Below are positions 6,796 through 12,185 of a stretch of 12,185 bases of DNA, one piece after another. Position numbers and translations under genes: made by a program. The DNA is from Acidimicrobiia bacterium (GTDB lineage: Bacteria; Actinomycetota; Acidimicrobiia; IMCC26256; PALSA-555), in contig JALHSW010000533.1 in the NCBI GenBank assembly GCA_022865365.1, forward strand, positions 1 to 12,185, in the 5' to 3' direction. The notes below the pieces were generated by a model. It did no database searches and had not been told where the DNA came from. It saw nothing but the letters and a program-made list of their open reading frames with translations. The number at the start of each line of letters is the position of its first letter. The first letter of the stretch is position 1.

Positions 6796-7536
6796 TCAAT
6801 GGCCCATGCCGAGGCCGCCGTCGACCGGCACGATCGCGCCGGTGACGTAGGCCGCGGCCTCCGAGCAGAGGAAGCCGACGACGGCGCCGACCTCCTCGGG
6901 GGTCCCGAGACGCCCGAGGGGCACGGTCGCCTGCATGGCTCCGTGCCACTCGGCGGGCATGCCCTCGGTCATCGCAGTCACGATAGGCCCCGGGGCCACG
7001 ATGTTGCAGGTGACGTTCCTGCGAGCCAGCTCCCGAGCCACGGCCCGGGTCAGCCCCACCAGGCCGGCTTTCGCTGCGGAGTAGTTGGCCTGGCCGGGCG
7101 CCCCGAGGTGGGCGCTCACCGATGAGACGTTGACGATCCGGCCCCAGCGGGCGCGCATCAGCTTCGGCGTGGCCCGGCGGATGGTGTGGAAGGCCCCGGT
7201 GAGGTTGGTCTGCACGACCTGGGACCACTGGTCGTCGGACATCCGCGCGATGAGGCCGTCGGCGGTCACGCCCGCGTTGTTCACGAGGACGGTCACCGGG
7301 CCGAAGGTCTCCTCGATCTCGCCGAACGCCGTGTCGACCGATTCGGTGTCGGTGACATCGATGTGCACCGCGAGCGCCTCGCCACCGGCGTCGCGAACGG
7401 CAGCGCAGGTCTCGTCGGCGCCGGCGCGGTCGCTGACGTATCCGCACGCGACCCGATGACCGGCTCTGCCGAGCGCGACGGCGCTCGCGCGCCCGATGCC
7501 ACGGGACGCGCCGGTGACGAATGTGGGGTGGCTCAC
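6796..7536 (-). CDS. fabG: 3-oxoacyl-[ACP] reductase
   Basis: This short-chain dehydrogenase reduces 3-oxoacyl-ACP with NADPH. The 246 residues show TGASRGIG (8-15) for cofactor binding and NNAG at 86-89. The catalytic tetrad is Asn111, Ser139, Tyr152 and Lys156 (YSAAK). APGPIVTAMT follows, and the C-terminal VTGAIVPVDGGLGMGH closes the tetramer-interface region. The GTG at 7536 is preferred because it overlaps the fabH stop as GTGA and has a GGGGG run eight bases upstream. A GTG at 7548 would add four residues before VSHPTFVTG and cannot be excluded. It is a true FabG by length and context (mycobacterial MabA is the counterpart), and it ends the first block of the cluster. Confidence 0.95.
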   Translation of the reverse strand: MSHPTFVTGASRGIGRASAVALGRAGHRVACGYVSDRAGADETCAAVRDAGGEALAVHIDVTDTESVDTAFGEIEETFGPVTVLVNNAGVTADGLIARMSDDQWSQVVQTNLTGAFHTIRRATPKLMRARWGRIVNVSSVSAHLGAPGQANYSAAKAGLVGLTRAVARELARRNVTCNIVAPGPIVTAMTEGMPAEWHGAMQATVPLGRLGTPEEVGAVVGFLCSEAAAYVTGAIVPVDGGLGMGH

Positions 7537-8519
7537 GCTCGCCCCCACCGGAGCACGACGCTGCCCCAGGCCATGCCGGCGCCGAAGCCGCTCAGCAGCA
7601 CGAGGTCACCGTCGGTGATGCGGCCCTCGTCGGCAGCTTCGGCGATCGCGAGGGGGATCGACGCCGCGGAGGTGTTCCCGAAGCGATCGAGGTTCACGAT
7701 GGTGCGTTCCATCGGGATCTTGAGCCGACTCGCCGCGGCTTCGAGGATGCGAACGTTGGCCTGGTGGGGGATGAACCAGTCGATGTCGTCGACGCCGACG
7801 TTCGCGTGCTCGAGGGCGACCGTGGCGGAGTCGACGACCGCGCGCACGGCGCGGCGGAAGACCTCCTGGCCCTGCATCTTGATGAACTGCTGCCCGGCGG
7901 CGATCGTCTCGGGCGTCGAGGGCAGGCGGCTCCCACCCGCCTGGATCTCGAGCAGCCCGGTGGCCGATCCGTCGCATCCGAGGTCCCAGCCGAGGATCCC
8001 GGGAGCGTCGTCGGGTGCAGCCTCGAGCACGAGCGCGGCTGCAGCGTCACCGAAGATGATGCACGTGCCCCGGTCGGTGGGGTCGACGATGCGCGAGAGC
8101 GTCTCGGCCCCGATCACGAGGACGTGTCCCAGGCCGCCGACCGTGAGCATCGCGGCGCCGGCGACGAGCTCGTACACGAAGCCGGCGCAGCCCGCGTTGA
8201 TGTCGAAGGACCCGCAGCGCAGGCCGAGACCTTCGCCGACGAACGCGCCGGTATGGGGGATCGGTTGCTCGGGGGTTGCAGTGGCGACGATCAGCAGCTC
8301 GATGTCCTCGGGGGTGATGCCGGCCTGCTTGATCGCGGCGGTACCCGCCTCGACGGCCAGGCTGGCCGTCGTCTCGCCGGACCCGGCGATTCGTCGCTCG
8401 CGAATGCCGGTGCGCTCGACGATCCACTTGTCGCTCGTGTCGACGAGCTGCTCGAGGTCGGCGTTGGTGAGTCGCTGGTCCGGGACAGCCGCGCCCCAGC
8501 CTGCGATACAGGCGCGCAT
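7533..8519 (-). CDS. fabH: 3-oxoacyl-[ACP] synthase III
   Basis: KAS III starts chain synthesis by condensing an acyl-CoA primer with malonyl-ACP. The 328 residues hold the catalytic triad: Cys111 in the DINAGCAGF motif, His252 in PHQAN and Asn282 in RFGNTSAAS. Further family marks are DKWIVERTGI (30-39), with the Trp that contacts CoA, and the GFGAGMAWGS end (311-320). The ATG at 8519 is chosen because MRACIAGWGAAVPD is the normal N-terminus; the open frame extends further upstream but runs back into the preceding gene. No strong ribosome binding site is seen and the gap to the preceding stop is 19 bp, so coupling is likely. Primer preference (acetyl versus branched acyl-CoA) cannot be read with confidence. 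Confidence 0.96.
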   Translation of the reverse strand: MRACIAGWGAAVPDQRLTNADLEQLVDTSDKWIVERTGIRERRIAGSGETTASLAVEAGTAAIKQAGITPEDIELLIVATATPEQPIPHTGAFVGEGLGLRCGSFDINAGCAGFVYELVAGAAMLTVGGLGHVLVIGAETLSRIVDPTDRGTCIIFGDAAAALVLEAAPDDAPGILGWDLGCDGSATGLLEIQAGGSRLPSTPETIAAGQQFIKMQGQEVFRRAVRAVVDSATVALEHANVGVDDIDWFIPHQANVRILEAAASRLKIPMERTIVNLDRFGNTSAASIPLAIAEAADEGRITDGDLVLLSGFGAGMAWGSVVLRWGRA

Positions 8520-8538
8520 CGTCAGGCGGCTTCGGTGC

Positions 8539-8799
8539 TCAGTGGACGCGCAGCCACGCGACGGGCTGGCCTTCGCGCAGACGCTCACCGGGGTGCACCA
8601 GCATGCCGACGAGCTGACCGGTGAAGGGGCTCGCGACGGGCGTGGAGAAACCGGGGCCGTCGACCATGCCCACAGTCTGACCGACGCTGAGCTGCGCCCC
8701 GTCACCGAGGCTGACGGGGCGGAACGTGCCCACCGCAGGGGCAACGATCATCCGCTCCGGGACGAGCAGGCCTTCACCGTGGTCGAGCAGGGCTTCCAT
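8539..8799 (-). CDS. Biotinyl/lipoyl-domain-like protein without a modifiable lysine
   Basis: This 86-residue protein resembles the C-terminal biotinyl domain of BCCP. MIVAPAVGTFRPVSLGDG (17-34) corresponds to the APMVGTFYRSPAPG strand, VGQTVGMVDG to the hairpin approach, and ASPFTGQLVGMLVHPGERLREGQPVAWLRV to the second symmetric half (AEVSGTVVEILVENGQPVEYGQPLFRI). The EAMKLMNEI hairpin, where biotin is attached, is replaced by DGPGFSTPV, and there is no lysine anywhere in the product, so neither biotin nor lipoate can be attached in the usual way. The Ala/Pro-rich linker of true AccB is also missing. The ATG at 8799 shares one base with the fabD stop (TGATG), so the gene is translated with fabD. 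Automated annotation would likely call it accB, but it cannot work as a carboxyl carrier as written. A structural, scaffolding or regulatory role is inference. Confidence 0.85.
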   Translation of the reverse strand: MEALLDHGEGLLVPERMIVAPAVGTFRPVSLGDGAQLSVGQTVGMVDGPGFSTPVASPFTGQLVGMLVHPGERLREGQPVAWLRVH

Positions 8800-9713
8800 C
8801 AGCGAGCCTCTTCCATGACGGCGCAATCGTCGGGGGTGGCGATGCCGCGTACGGGTGTGTCGGGAGCGATGCGCTTCGCGAGGCCGGCGAGCATCGTACC
8901 GTGCCCGACCTCGACGAACGACGTGGCGCCGAGCTCGACCATCGTCAGCATCGACTCGCGCCAGCGCACGGGAACGGCAACGTGCTCGCCCGAGCGCTGG
9001 GCCCAGCCGTCCGCACTCGCGTAGGCGTGGGCGTCGAGGTTGGAGACGACGGGTGCGGCGGGGTCGGCGAAGGTGACGTCGGCGAGCACGGCGGGAAGCG
9101 CGTCGGCCGCATCGCGCATGAGCGGCGTGTGGAACGCGCCCCCGACGTTGAGCGGCGTCGCGCGCTTCACGCCCAGCTCTTTGGCGCGCGCGGAACCCGC
9201 TTCGACCCCCTCGGGAGTGCCGGCGATCACGACCTGCCCTGGTGCATTGTCGTTGGCGACCCAGCAGCCGCCGGGCGCGGCCTGGCACGCGGCTTCGGCC
9301 TGCTCGACGGTCGCGCCGAGGAGCGCCGCCATTCGGCCCGGGTGTGCGTCGGCCGCGGCCTGGGTGAGCTCGGCGCGTCTGGCTGCGAAACGCACGCCCG
9401 AGTCGAGGGGCAGCGCACCCGAGGCGATGAGCGCGGTGACCTGGCCGAGCGAGTGCCCGGCGAACGCGACCGGTGCGGTGACGCGCTCGCGGATCGCTTC
9501 CCATGCGACGAGTGAGGTGAGCAGCACGGCGAGCTGGGCGTCGCGCGTCCGTGCCAGCTGCTCGGCCGGCGCGTCGAGGATGAGCGACGCGAGTGGTTCG
9601 CCGAATGCCGCTTCGGCTCGCTCCACGACCGACCATGCCGGGTGGTCGCGCCAGGGCGCGCCCATTCCCGGGGTCTGCGTTCCCTGTCCGGGGAAGATGA
9701 CGGCGATGCCCAA
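8799..9713 (-). CDS. fabD: Malonyl-CoA:ACP malonyltransferase
   Basis: FabD moves malonate from malonyl-CoA to ACP. The 304 residues start with AVIFPGQGTQTPGM (4-17). They carry the nucleophile Ser88 in AGHSLGQ, an arginine pair at 112-113 for the malonyl carboxylate, the N-AP-QVVIAG segment (156-165), and His195 in GGAFHTPLM. The nucleophile motif has Gln where most FabD proteins have Glu (GHSLGE). The start is TTG at 9713: the protein begins MGIAVIFPGQG as expected, and AAGAGGGA at 9728-9721 is a good ribosome binding site eight bases away. No other start fits as well. It is the first gene of the minus-strand fatty-acid cluster and is divergent from fabZ across 88 bp, which should hold promoters for both. 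Confidence 0.95.
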   Translation of the reverse strand: MGIAVIFPGQGTQTPGMGAPWRDHPAWSVVERAEAAFGEPLASLILDAPAEQLARTRDAQLAVLLTSLVAWEAIRERVTAPVAFAGHSLGQVTALIASGALPLDSGVRFAARRAELTQAAADAHPGRMAALLGATVEQAEAACQAAPGGCWVANDNAPGQVVIAGTPEGVEAGSARAKELGVKRATPLNVGGAFHTPLMRDAADALPAVLADVTFADPAAPVVSNLDAHAYASADGWAQRSGEHVAVPVRWRESMLTMVELGATSFVEVGHGTMLAGLAKRIAPDTPVRGIATPDDCAVMEEAR

Positions 9714-9746
9714 CGAACGATCCCTCTTGATCTGGTGGTAGATGAT

Positions 9747-9758
9747 GGGACCAGTCCC
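9747..9758. promoter_or_regulatory. Short palindrome in the fabD-fabZ divergent promoter region
   Basis: GGGACCAGTCCC is a 12-bp inverted repeat with 5-bp arms and a 2-bp centre, in the 88-bp gap between divergent fabD and fabZ. Two more short inverted pairs follow: TCACC (9762-9766) with GGTGA (9776-9780), and GTTAC (9770-9774) with GTAAC (9788-9792). It is a reasonable operator candidate by position, but the arms are short and chance is possible. Confidence 0.35.
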
Positions 9759-9788
9759 GGTTCACCAGGGTTACAGGTGACTCGCGGG

Positions 9789-9794
9789 TAACTT
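9789..9794 (+). promoter_or_regulatory. Candidate -10 element of fabZ (leaderless start)
   Basis: TAACTT fits the actinobacterial TANNNT -10 pattern and ends seven bases before the fabZ ATG at 9802. A start of transcription at or next to the ATG would give a leaderless mRNA, which fits the lack of a properly spaced ribosome binding site. No convincing -35 box is seen. Confidence 0.45.
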
Positions 9795-9801
9795 GCGCCC
9801 C

Positions 9802-10242
9802 ATGGCACCACGCACCTCAGAGGACTTCATCGCACTGCTCCCGCACCGGCCGCCGTTCCGCTTCATCGACGCGGTCGACGCCTGCGAAGCGGGCGTCTCG
9901 ATCACGGCTCGTTACCGGTTGACCGGCGACGAGGAGTTCCTGGCCGGGCACTTCCCCGGGTTCCCGGTGATGCCGGGGGTGATCCAGCTCGAGGCGCTGG
10001 CCCAGGCCGGCGGGATCGCGCTGCTGGCGCACGAGCGCTACACGGGCAAGCTGCCCCTGTTCGGGGGAGTAGAGAAGGTCCGGTGGCGACGCCTCGTGGA
10101 ACCGGGTGACGAGCTCACGCTCCAGGTGGAGATGGAGCGCCTCTCGGCCCGCGGCGGCTGGGCACACGCGGTCTCGACGGTCGAGGACGACAAGACCTGC
10201 GAGGCGCGGATCTTCTTCGCCCTGGCCGAAGCGAAGTTCTAG
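9802..10242 (+). CDS. fabZ: 3-hydroxyacyl-[ACP] dehydratase
   Basis: FabZ removes water from 3-hydroxyacyl-ACP to give the trans-2-enoyl-ACP used by FabI. The 146 residues form a single hot-dog domain with LLPHRPPFRFID (12-23), the catalytic His50 in GHFPGFPVMPGV and Glu64 in IQLEALAQAG. GVEKVRWRRLVEPGD (89-103) is the usual central strand region. The ATG at 9802 gives the normal N-terminus; a TTG at 9793 would add three residues. It is the only fatty-acid gene on the plus strand and lies divergent from fabD, so both blocks can be controlled from one region. It takes the place of the HadAB/HadBC dehydratases that mycobacteria use in their mycolate-producing FAS II. Confidence 0.96.
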   Translation: MAPRTSEDFIALLPHRPPFRFIDAVDACEAGVSITARYRLTGDEEFLAGHFPGFPVMPGVIQLEALAQAGGIALLAHERYTGKLPLFGGVEKVRWRRLVEPGDELTLQVEMERLSARGGWAHAVSTVEDDKTCEARIFFALAEAKF

Positions 10243-10278
10243 AAGTCCCGACCGTCAGACTCTCGACAGGGACCGTCG

Positions 10279-10291
10279 GAGGCCAGGCCTC
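10279..10291. terminator. Inverted repeat between convergent fabZ and membrane-protein gene
   Basis: GAGGCCAGGCCTC is a perfect inverted repeat with a single central base, 37 bp after the fabZ stop and touching the stop codon of the convergent gene. The position suits a shared terminator, but the loop would be very tight (about 3-5 bases after fraying) and no T-tract follows on either strand. It is therefore only a weak candidate. Confidence 0.25.
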
Positions 10292-10538
10292 AGGTCTCGT
10301 CCCGAGGGCGCAGGTCGGTCACCTGGCCTCGTCGCTGCGCCTCGCGGGCCGCGAGGTCGCGATCGATCTCGTCGGGATCCTCGCCGAGGAGAAGCCGGGC
10401 CTCTACCTCGTCGTCGAGCGGTGGCTCACGCCGGACGCCGCGCCAGGGCGCGACAACGATCAGGATCAGCACGATCACGGACAGCACGCAGATCCCCACG
10501 ATCCACGGCAGCCAATCGGTCGCGACGACGGGAAGCAC
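10290..10538 (-). CDS. Small single-pass membrane protein of unknown function
   Basis: The 82-residue product has a short outer N-terminus, one strong membrane helix (about residues 9-30, WLPWIVGICVLSVIVLILIVV), a basic RGVRRE stop-transfer region, and an acidic/basic charged tail. LGEDPDEIDRDLAAREAQRRG (51-71) in the tail looks helical. It is not recognised as a named family; actinobacterial genomes carry many such small anchors. The GTG at 10538 is chosen because it starts the hydrophobic region sensibly and because a TACACT -10-like box lies seven bases upstream, consistent with a leaderless mRNA; no ribosome binding site is seen. It is convergent with fabZ and divergent from tRNA-Leu. The coding call is supported by codon use and the clean membrane segment. 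Confidence 0.7.
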   Translation of the reverse strand: MLPVVATDWLPWIVGICVLSVIVLILIVVAPWRGVRREPPLDDEVEARLLLGEDPDEIDRDLAAREAQRRGQVTDLRPRDET

Positions 10539-10545
10539 GGCGATC

Positions 10546-10551
10546 AGTGTA
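10546..10551 (-). promoter_or_regulatory. Candidate -10 element of the small membrane protein gene
   Basis: On the minus strand TACACT fits TANNNT and ends seven bases before the GTG at 10538. This places the transcription start at the start codon. No clear -35 box is present. Confidence 0.4.
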
Positions 10552-10582
10552 CGGGCGGACGTAGTGGCAAGATCTCATTGCC

Positions 10583-10665
10583 GCCCGGGTGGTGGAATGG
10601 CAGACACGATGGATTCAAAATCCATTGCTCGAAAGGGCGTGAGGGTTCGAATCCCTCCCCGGGCA
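10583..10665 (+). tRNA. tRNA-Leu (anticodon CAA)
   Basis: The 83-nt cloverleaf has a GCCCGGG acceptor arm (10583-10589) pairing with CCCGGGC (10658-10664) and A at 10665 as discriminator. The anticodon stem is ATGGA/TCCAT (10609-10613 and 10621-10625) around the loop TTCAAAA, giving anticodon CAA (10616-10618), which reads UUG. A long variable arm (about 10626-10640) makes it a class II tRNA, as expected for leucine. The T arm is GAGGG-TTCGAAT-CCCTC (10641-10657). The CCA end is not encoded, so it must be added enzymatically. The next gene's stop codon starts one base beyond the discriminator. A GGCAA/TTGCC inverted repeat (10566-10582) touches the 5' end. Confidence 0.97.
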
Positions 10666-10666
10666 C

Positions 10667-11698
10667 TTACCCCTGACAGAGCACGCGCACGGTGGGGAAG
10701 GGGTTCACCATCTCACCGGTCGGCGCACGAACCCCGAAGTGCAGGTGCGGGGGACCGCCGCGCGCGTTGCCGGTGTCGCCCACGTAGCCGATGATCTCGC
10801 CGCGCGTCACGCGCCGCGGCGCGGTGCCTTCCCACTTGCTCAGGTGCGCGTAGTAGTAGCCGACTCCGTCGTCACCGTGGAGCCACACGCCGGTGCCGCC
10901 GAGGTCGTCGAGGTCCCAGTCGATGGTCCCGGCGACGACGGCGACGAGGGGGGTGCTCATCGCAGCGAGCAGGTCGGTTCCTTGATGTGTGCGACCCCCG
11001 GATCGGGGCGCGCCCCAGTCGTTCACGAAGACCGTGGTGCCGGCGACCGGGCAGATCGCGGCGCCGGTACGGACCTGACCGGCGGCGGCACCGTCGACGG
11101 TGCTGAACTCGGCTTGGGATGCGCCGACGGCCTCCAGGTTCTTGACCGCGATGTCGGCTGCCGCGAGCGCGATGTCGAGCCCGATCTTCTGATCGGCGAG
11201 CTGACCGACGATCGCATCCTGCGCGGCCTTGCGTACCCGGAGGTCGGCTTCGTCGCGTGTGAGCTGGGCCGCGGTGCGCGCGAGTTCGGCTGCGAGATCG
11301 CGGTCGTGGTTCGCCGCACTGCTGCTGAGTTGGATCGCGCGCGCGGCTTCGACCACGCTGCCCGCGTCGATCATCCGGGACAGCGGCATCGACGAGCCTT
11401 GCTGGTACATCTCGACCGCACGATCGCGCACTTGGATCTTGAGCTCGTCCGAGCGGGCCCGCAGCTTGGGGATCTCGGCCTCGAGCCGGGCGATCTCGGT
11501 CTCCTGCGCGGCGTGTTCGCCGAGGGCGTCGCTGTAACTCTGCGCGGCGCCGACGGCTTCGGCCTGGGTGCGGTCGCGCTCGGCGCGCAGGTCGGTCAGG
11601 GGATCGGCGCCGGCGGGCACGACGGGGAACGCCGCCCCGGCCACGGCGAGGACGGCGAGGGCCGCAACGAGGAGGAGGTGGGGGGTCCGGCGCATCAT
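10667..11698 (-). CDS. Secreted M23 (LytM-type) metallopeptidase with coiled-coil region
   Basis: This 343-residue exported protein probably cuts peptidoglycan cross-bridges or activates other cell-wall hydrolases. An N-terminal signal peptide (MMRRTPHLLL then a hydrophobic core, likely cleavage after PAGA at 28-31) leads to a long charged coiled coil (about 34-200, rich in Glu/Asp/Arg/Ala). The C-terminal M23 domain (about 215-340) has the zinc ligands His238 and Asp242 in THQGTD and His320 in HLHFG, plus His285 (YAHL) and His318. All key residues are present, so it should be active, unlike many EnvC/NlpD-type activators. Cys216 and Cys341 bracket the domain and could form a disulfide. The ATG at 11698 is preferred for the signal peptide (the ATG at 11695 is equally possible; the ATG at 11737 would add 13 arginine-rich residues). 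It is divergent from the WS/DGAT gene. Confidence 0.93.
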   Translation of the reverse strand: MMRRTPHLLLVAALAVLAVAGAAFPVVPAGADPLTDLRAERDRTQAEAVGAAQSYSDALGEHAAQETEIARLEAEIPKLRARSDELKIQVRDRAVEMYQQGSSMPLSRMIDAGSVVEAARAIQLSSSAANHDRDLAAELARTAAQLTRDEADLRVRKAAQDAIVGQLADQKIGLDIALAAADIAVKNLEAVGASQAEFSTVDGAAAGQVRTGAAICPVAGTTVFVNDWGAPRSGGRTHQGTDLLAAMSTPLVAVVAGTIDWDLDDLGGTGVWLHGDDGVGYYYAHLSKWEGTAPRRVTRGEIIGYVGDTGNARGGPPHLHFGVRAPTGEMVNPFPTVRVLCQG

Positions 11699-11826
11699 GG
11701 GTGCCCCGACGCGATCCGCGCGCCGAGGTGACCTCATATGTCGGCACGCGAGGGCGCCGTGTCGAGGGCCAGTGGCCGGACGCGATCCCCCGAAGACAGC
11801 ACCTTTCGCCCGGTCCGGCGTTCGGG

Positions 11827-11832
11827 GACAAT
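11827..11832 (+). promoter_or_regulatory. Candidate -10 element of the WS/DGAT gene
   Basis: GACAAT, a near match to the TACAAT -10 form, ends six bases before the GTG at 11839. The bases between are GGGGTC, so the mRNA could be leaderless or have a minimal leader. It lies in the 140-bp gap between the divergent M23 and WS/DGAT genes, where nothing else stands out. Confidence 0.3.
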
Positions 11833-11838
11833 GGGGTC

Positions 11839-12185
11839 GTGACCGAGCACCGCCTGTCAGGGACCGACACCTTCTTTCTCGTCAGCGAGCGGGACGGGTC
11901 GCCGATGCACGTCGGTGGCCTCACGGTGCTCGATCCGACCGGCATAGACGGCTTCGGGCCCGACGGCGTCCGTGCGCTGCTCGCGACGCGTCTGCCCCGC
12001 GCCCCGTCGTTCCTTCGCCGCCTGCACGAGGTTCCCTTCGGGCTCGACTGCCCCGTCTGGGTCGACGACCCCGACTTCGACCTCGACCGGCACTTCCACG
12101 TCGTATCGGTCCCCGCGCCGGGTGGCCGCCATGAGCTCGCTGCGGTCGTCGGTGACCTCATGGGCCGGCGACTCGACCGGTCACG
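11839..12185 (+). CDS. Wax ester synthase / diacylglycerol O-acyltransferase (WS/DGAT), partial N-terminus
   Basis: The first 115 codons of a gene that runs off the right edge. The protein opens with TEHRLSGTDTFFLVSERDGSP and then MHVGGLTVLDP (23-33). These match the LSG.D.F and MHVG..x.DP signatures of the WS/DGAT family, which transfers an acyl group from acyl-CoA to fatty alcohols or diacylglycerol to make storage lipids. DPDFDLDRHFHVVSVPAPGGRHEL (about 79-102) and the LMGRRLDRS region also fit. The catalytic HHxxxDG would lie beyond the window and cannot be checked. GTG at 11839 is the only sensible start; the nearby ATG at 11831 is closed by TGA after three codons. It is divergent from the M23 gene. 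Its place near a full FAS II set fits lipid storage, but the link is only proximity. Confidence 0.88.
   Translation, partial: MTEHRLSGTDTFFLVSERDGSPMHVGGLTVLDPTGIDGFGPDGVRALLATRLPRAPSFLRRLHEVPFGLDCPVWVDDPDFDLDRHFHVVSVPAPGGRHELAAVVGDLMGRRLDRS

Noticed and set aside
8539..9765. A single long minus-strand frame that could fuse the biotinyl-like domain to an upstream protein.
   Set aside because: The upstream part of this frame is an Arg-rich shadow of fabD; the ATG at 8799 overlapping the fabD stop is the natural start.
10566..10582. GGCAA/TTGCC inverted repeat touching the tRNA-Leu 5' end, as a regulatory leader hairpin.
   Set aside because: Five-base arms with no support from promoter position; noted in the tRNA entry but not strong enough for a separate call.

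Overview
The window is GC-rich throughout, with dense, strand-coherent genes and strong G/C preference at third codon positions. An InhA-type enoyl reductase, an AccD6-type carboxyltransferase, a WS/DGAT acyltransferase and a tRNA-Leu without an encoded CCA together point to Actinomycetota. The gene style fits a deep lineage such as Acidimicrobiia, but that class assignment is inference from family resemblance only.

Layout. Positions 1-476 (minus) hold the N-terminal part of a dienelactone-hydrolase-family protein. Positions 563-2161 (minus) encode an unusual fusion of a soluble SRPBCC-like domain to an MFS transporter. Divergent to it is bcp, a peroxiredoxin (2206-2676, plus). A half-length CrtA-like protein (2687-3022, minus) lies convergent to bcp and just downstream of the fatty-acid genes.

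The core (3055-9713, minus) is a type II fatty acid synthase cluster. In transcription order it is fabD, a biotinyl-domain-like gene without any lysine, fabH, fabG, then a 97-bp leader, then acpP, fabF, accD6-like and inhA-type fabI. Within the two blocks the genes overlap by 1-4 bases or are 10-19 bp apart, so they read as translationally coupled units. fabZ (9802-10242, plus) is divergent from fabD across 88 bp. Together the genes cover malonyl transfer (FabD), initiation (FabH), elongation (FabF), ketoreduction (FabG), dehydration (FabZ), enoyl reduction (FabI/InhA) and the carrier (AcpP), with a carboxyltransferase for malonyl-CoA supply. The biotin carboxylase partner is not in the window.

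The right part carries a small single-pass membrane protein (10290-10538, minus), tRNA-Leu(CAA) (10583-10665, plus), a secreted coiled-coil M23 metallopeptidase (10667-11698, minus) and, divergent from it, the start of a WS/DGAT gene (11839 to the edge, plus).

The points most worth a second look are the lysine-free biotinyl-like protein inside the FAS operon; a 13-bp-period direct repeat placed almost identically (27-28 nt upstream of the start codon) before both the hydrolase gene and acpP; the SRPBCC-MFS fusion; an enoyl reductase with Ala at the position of InhA Ser94; and several starts that look leaderless. No mobile element, CRISPR array or defence system is visible. No stretch longer than 300 bases lacks a gene.
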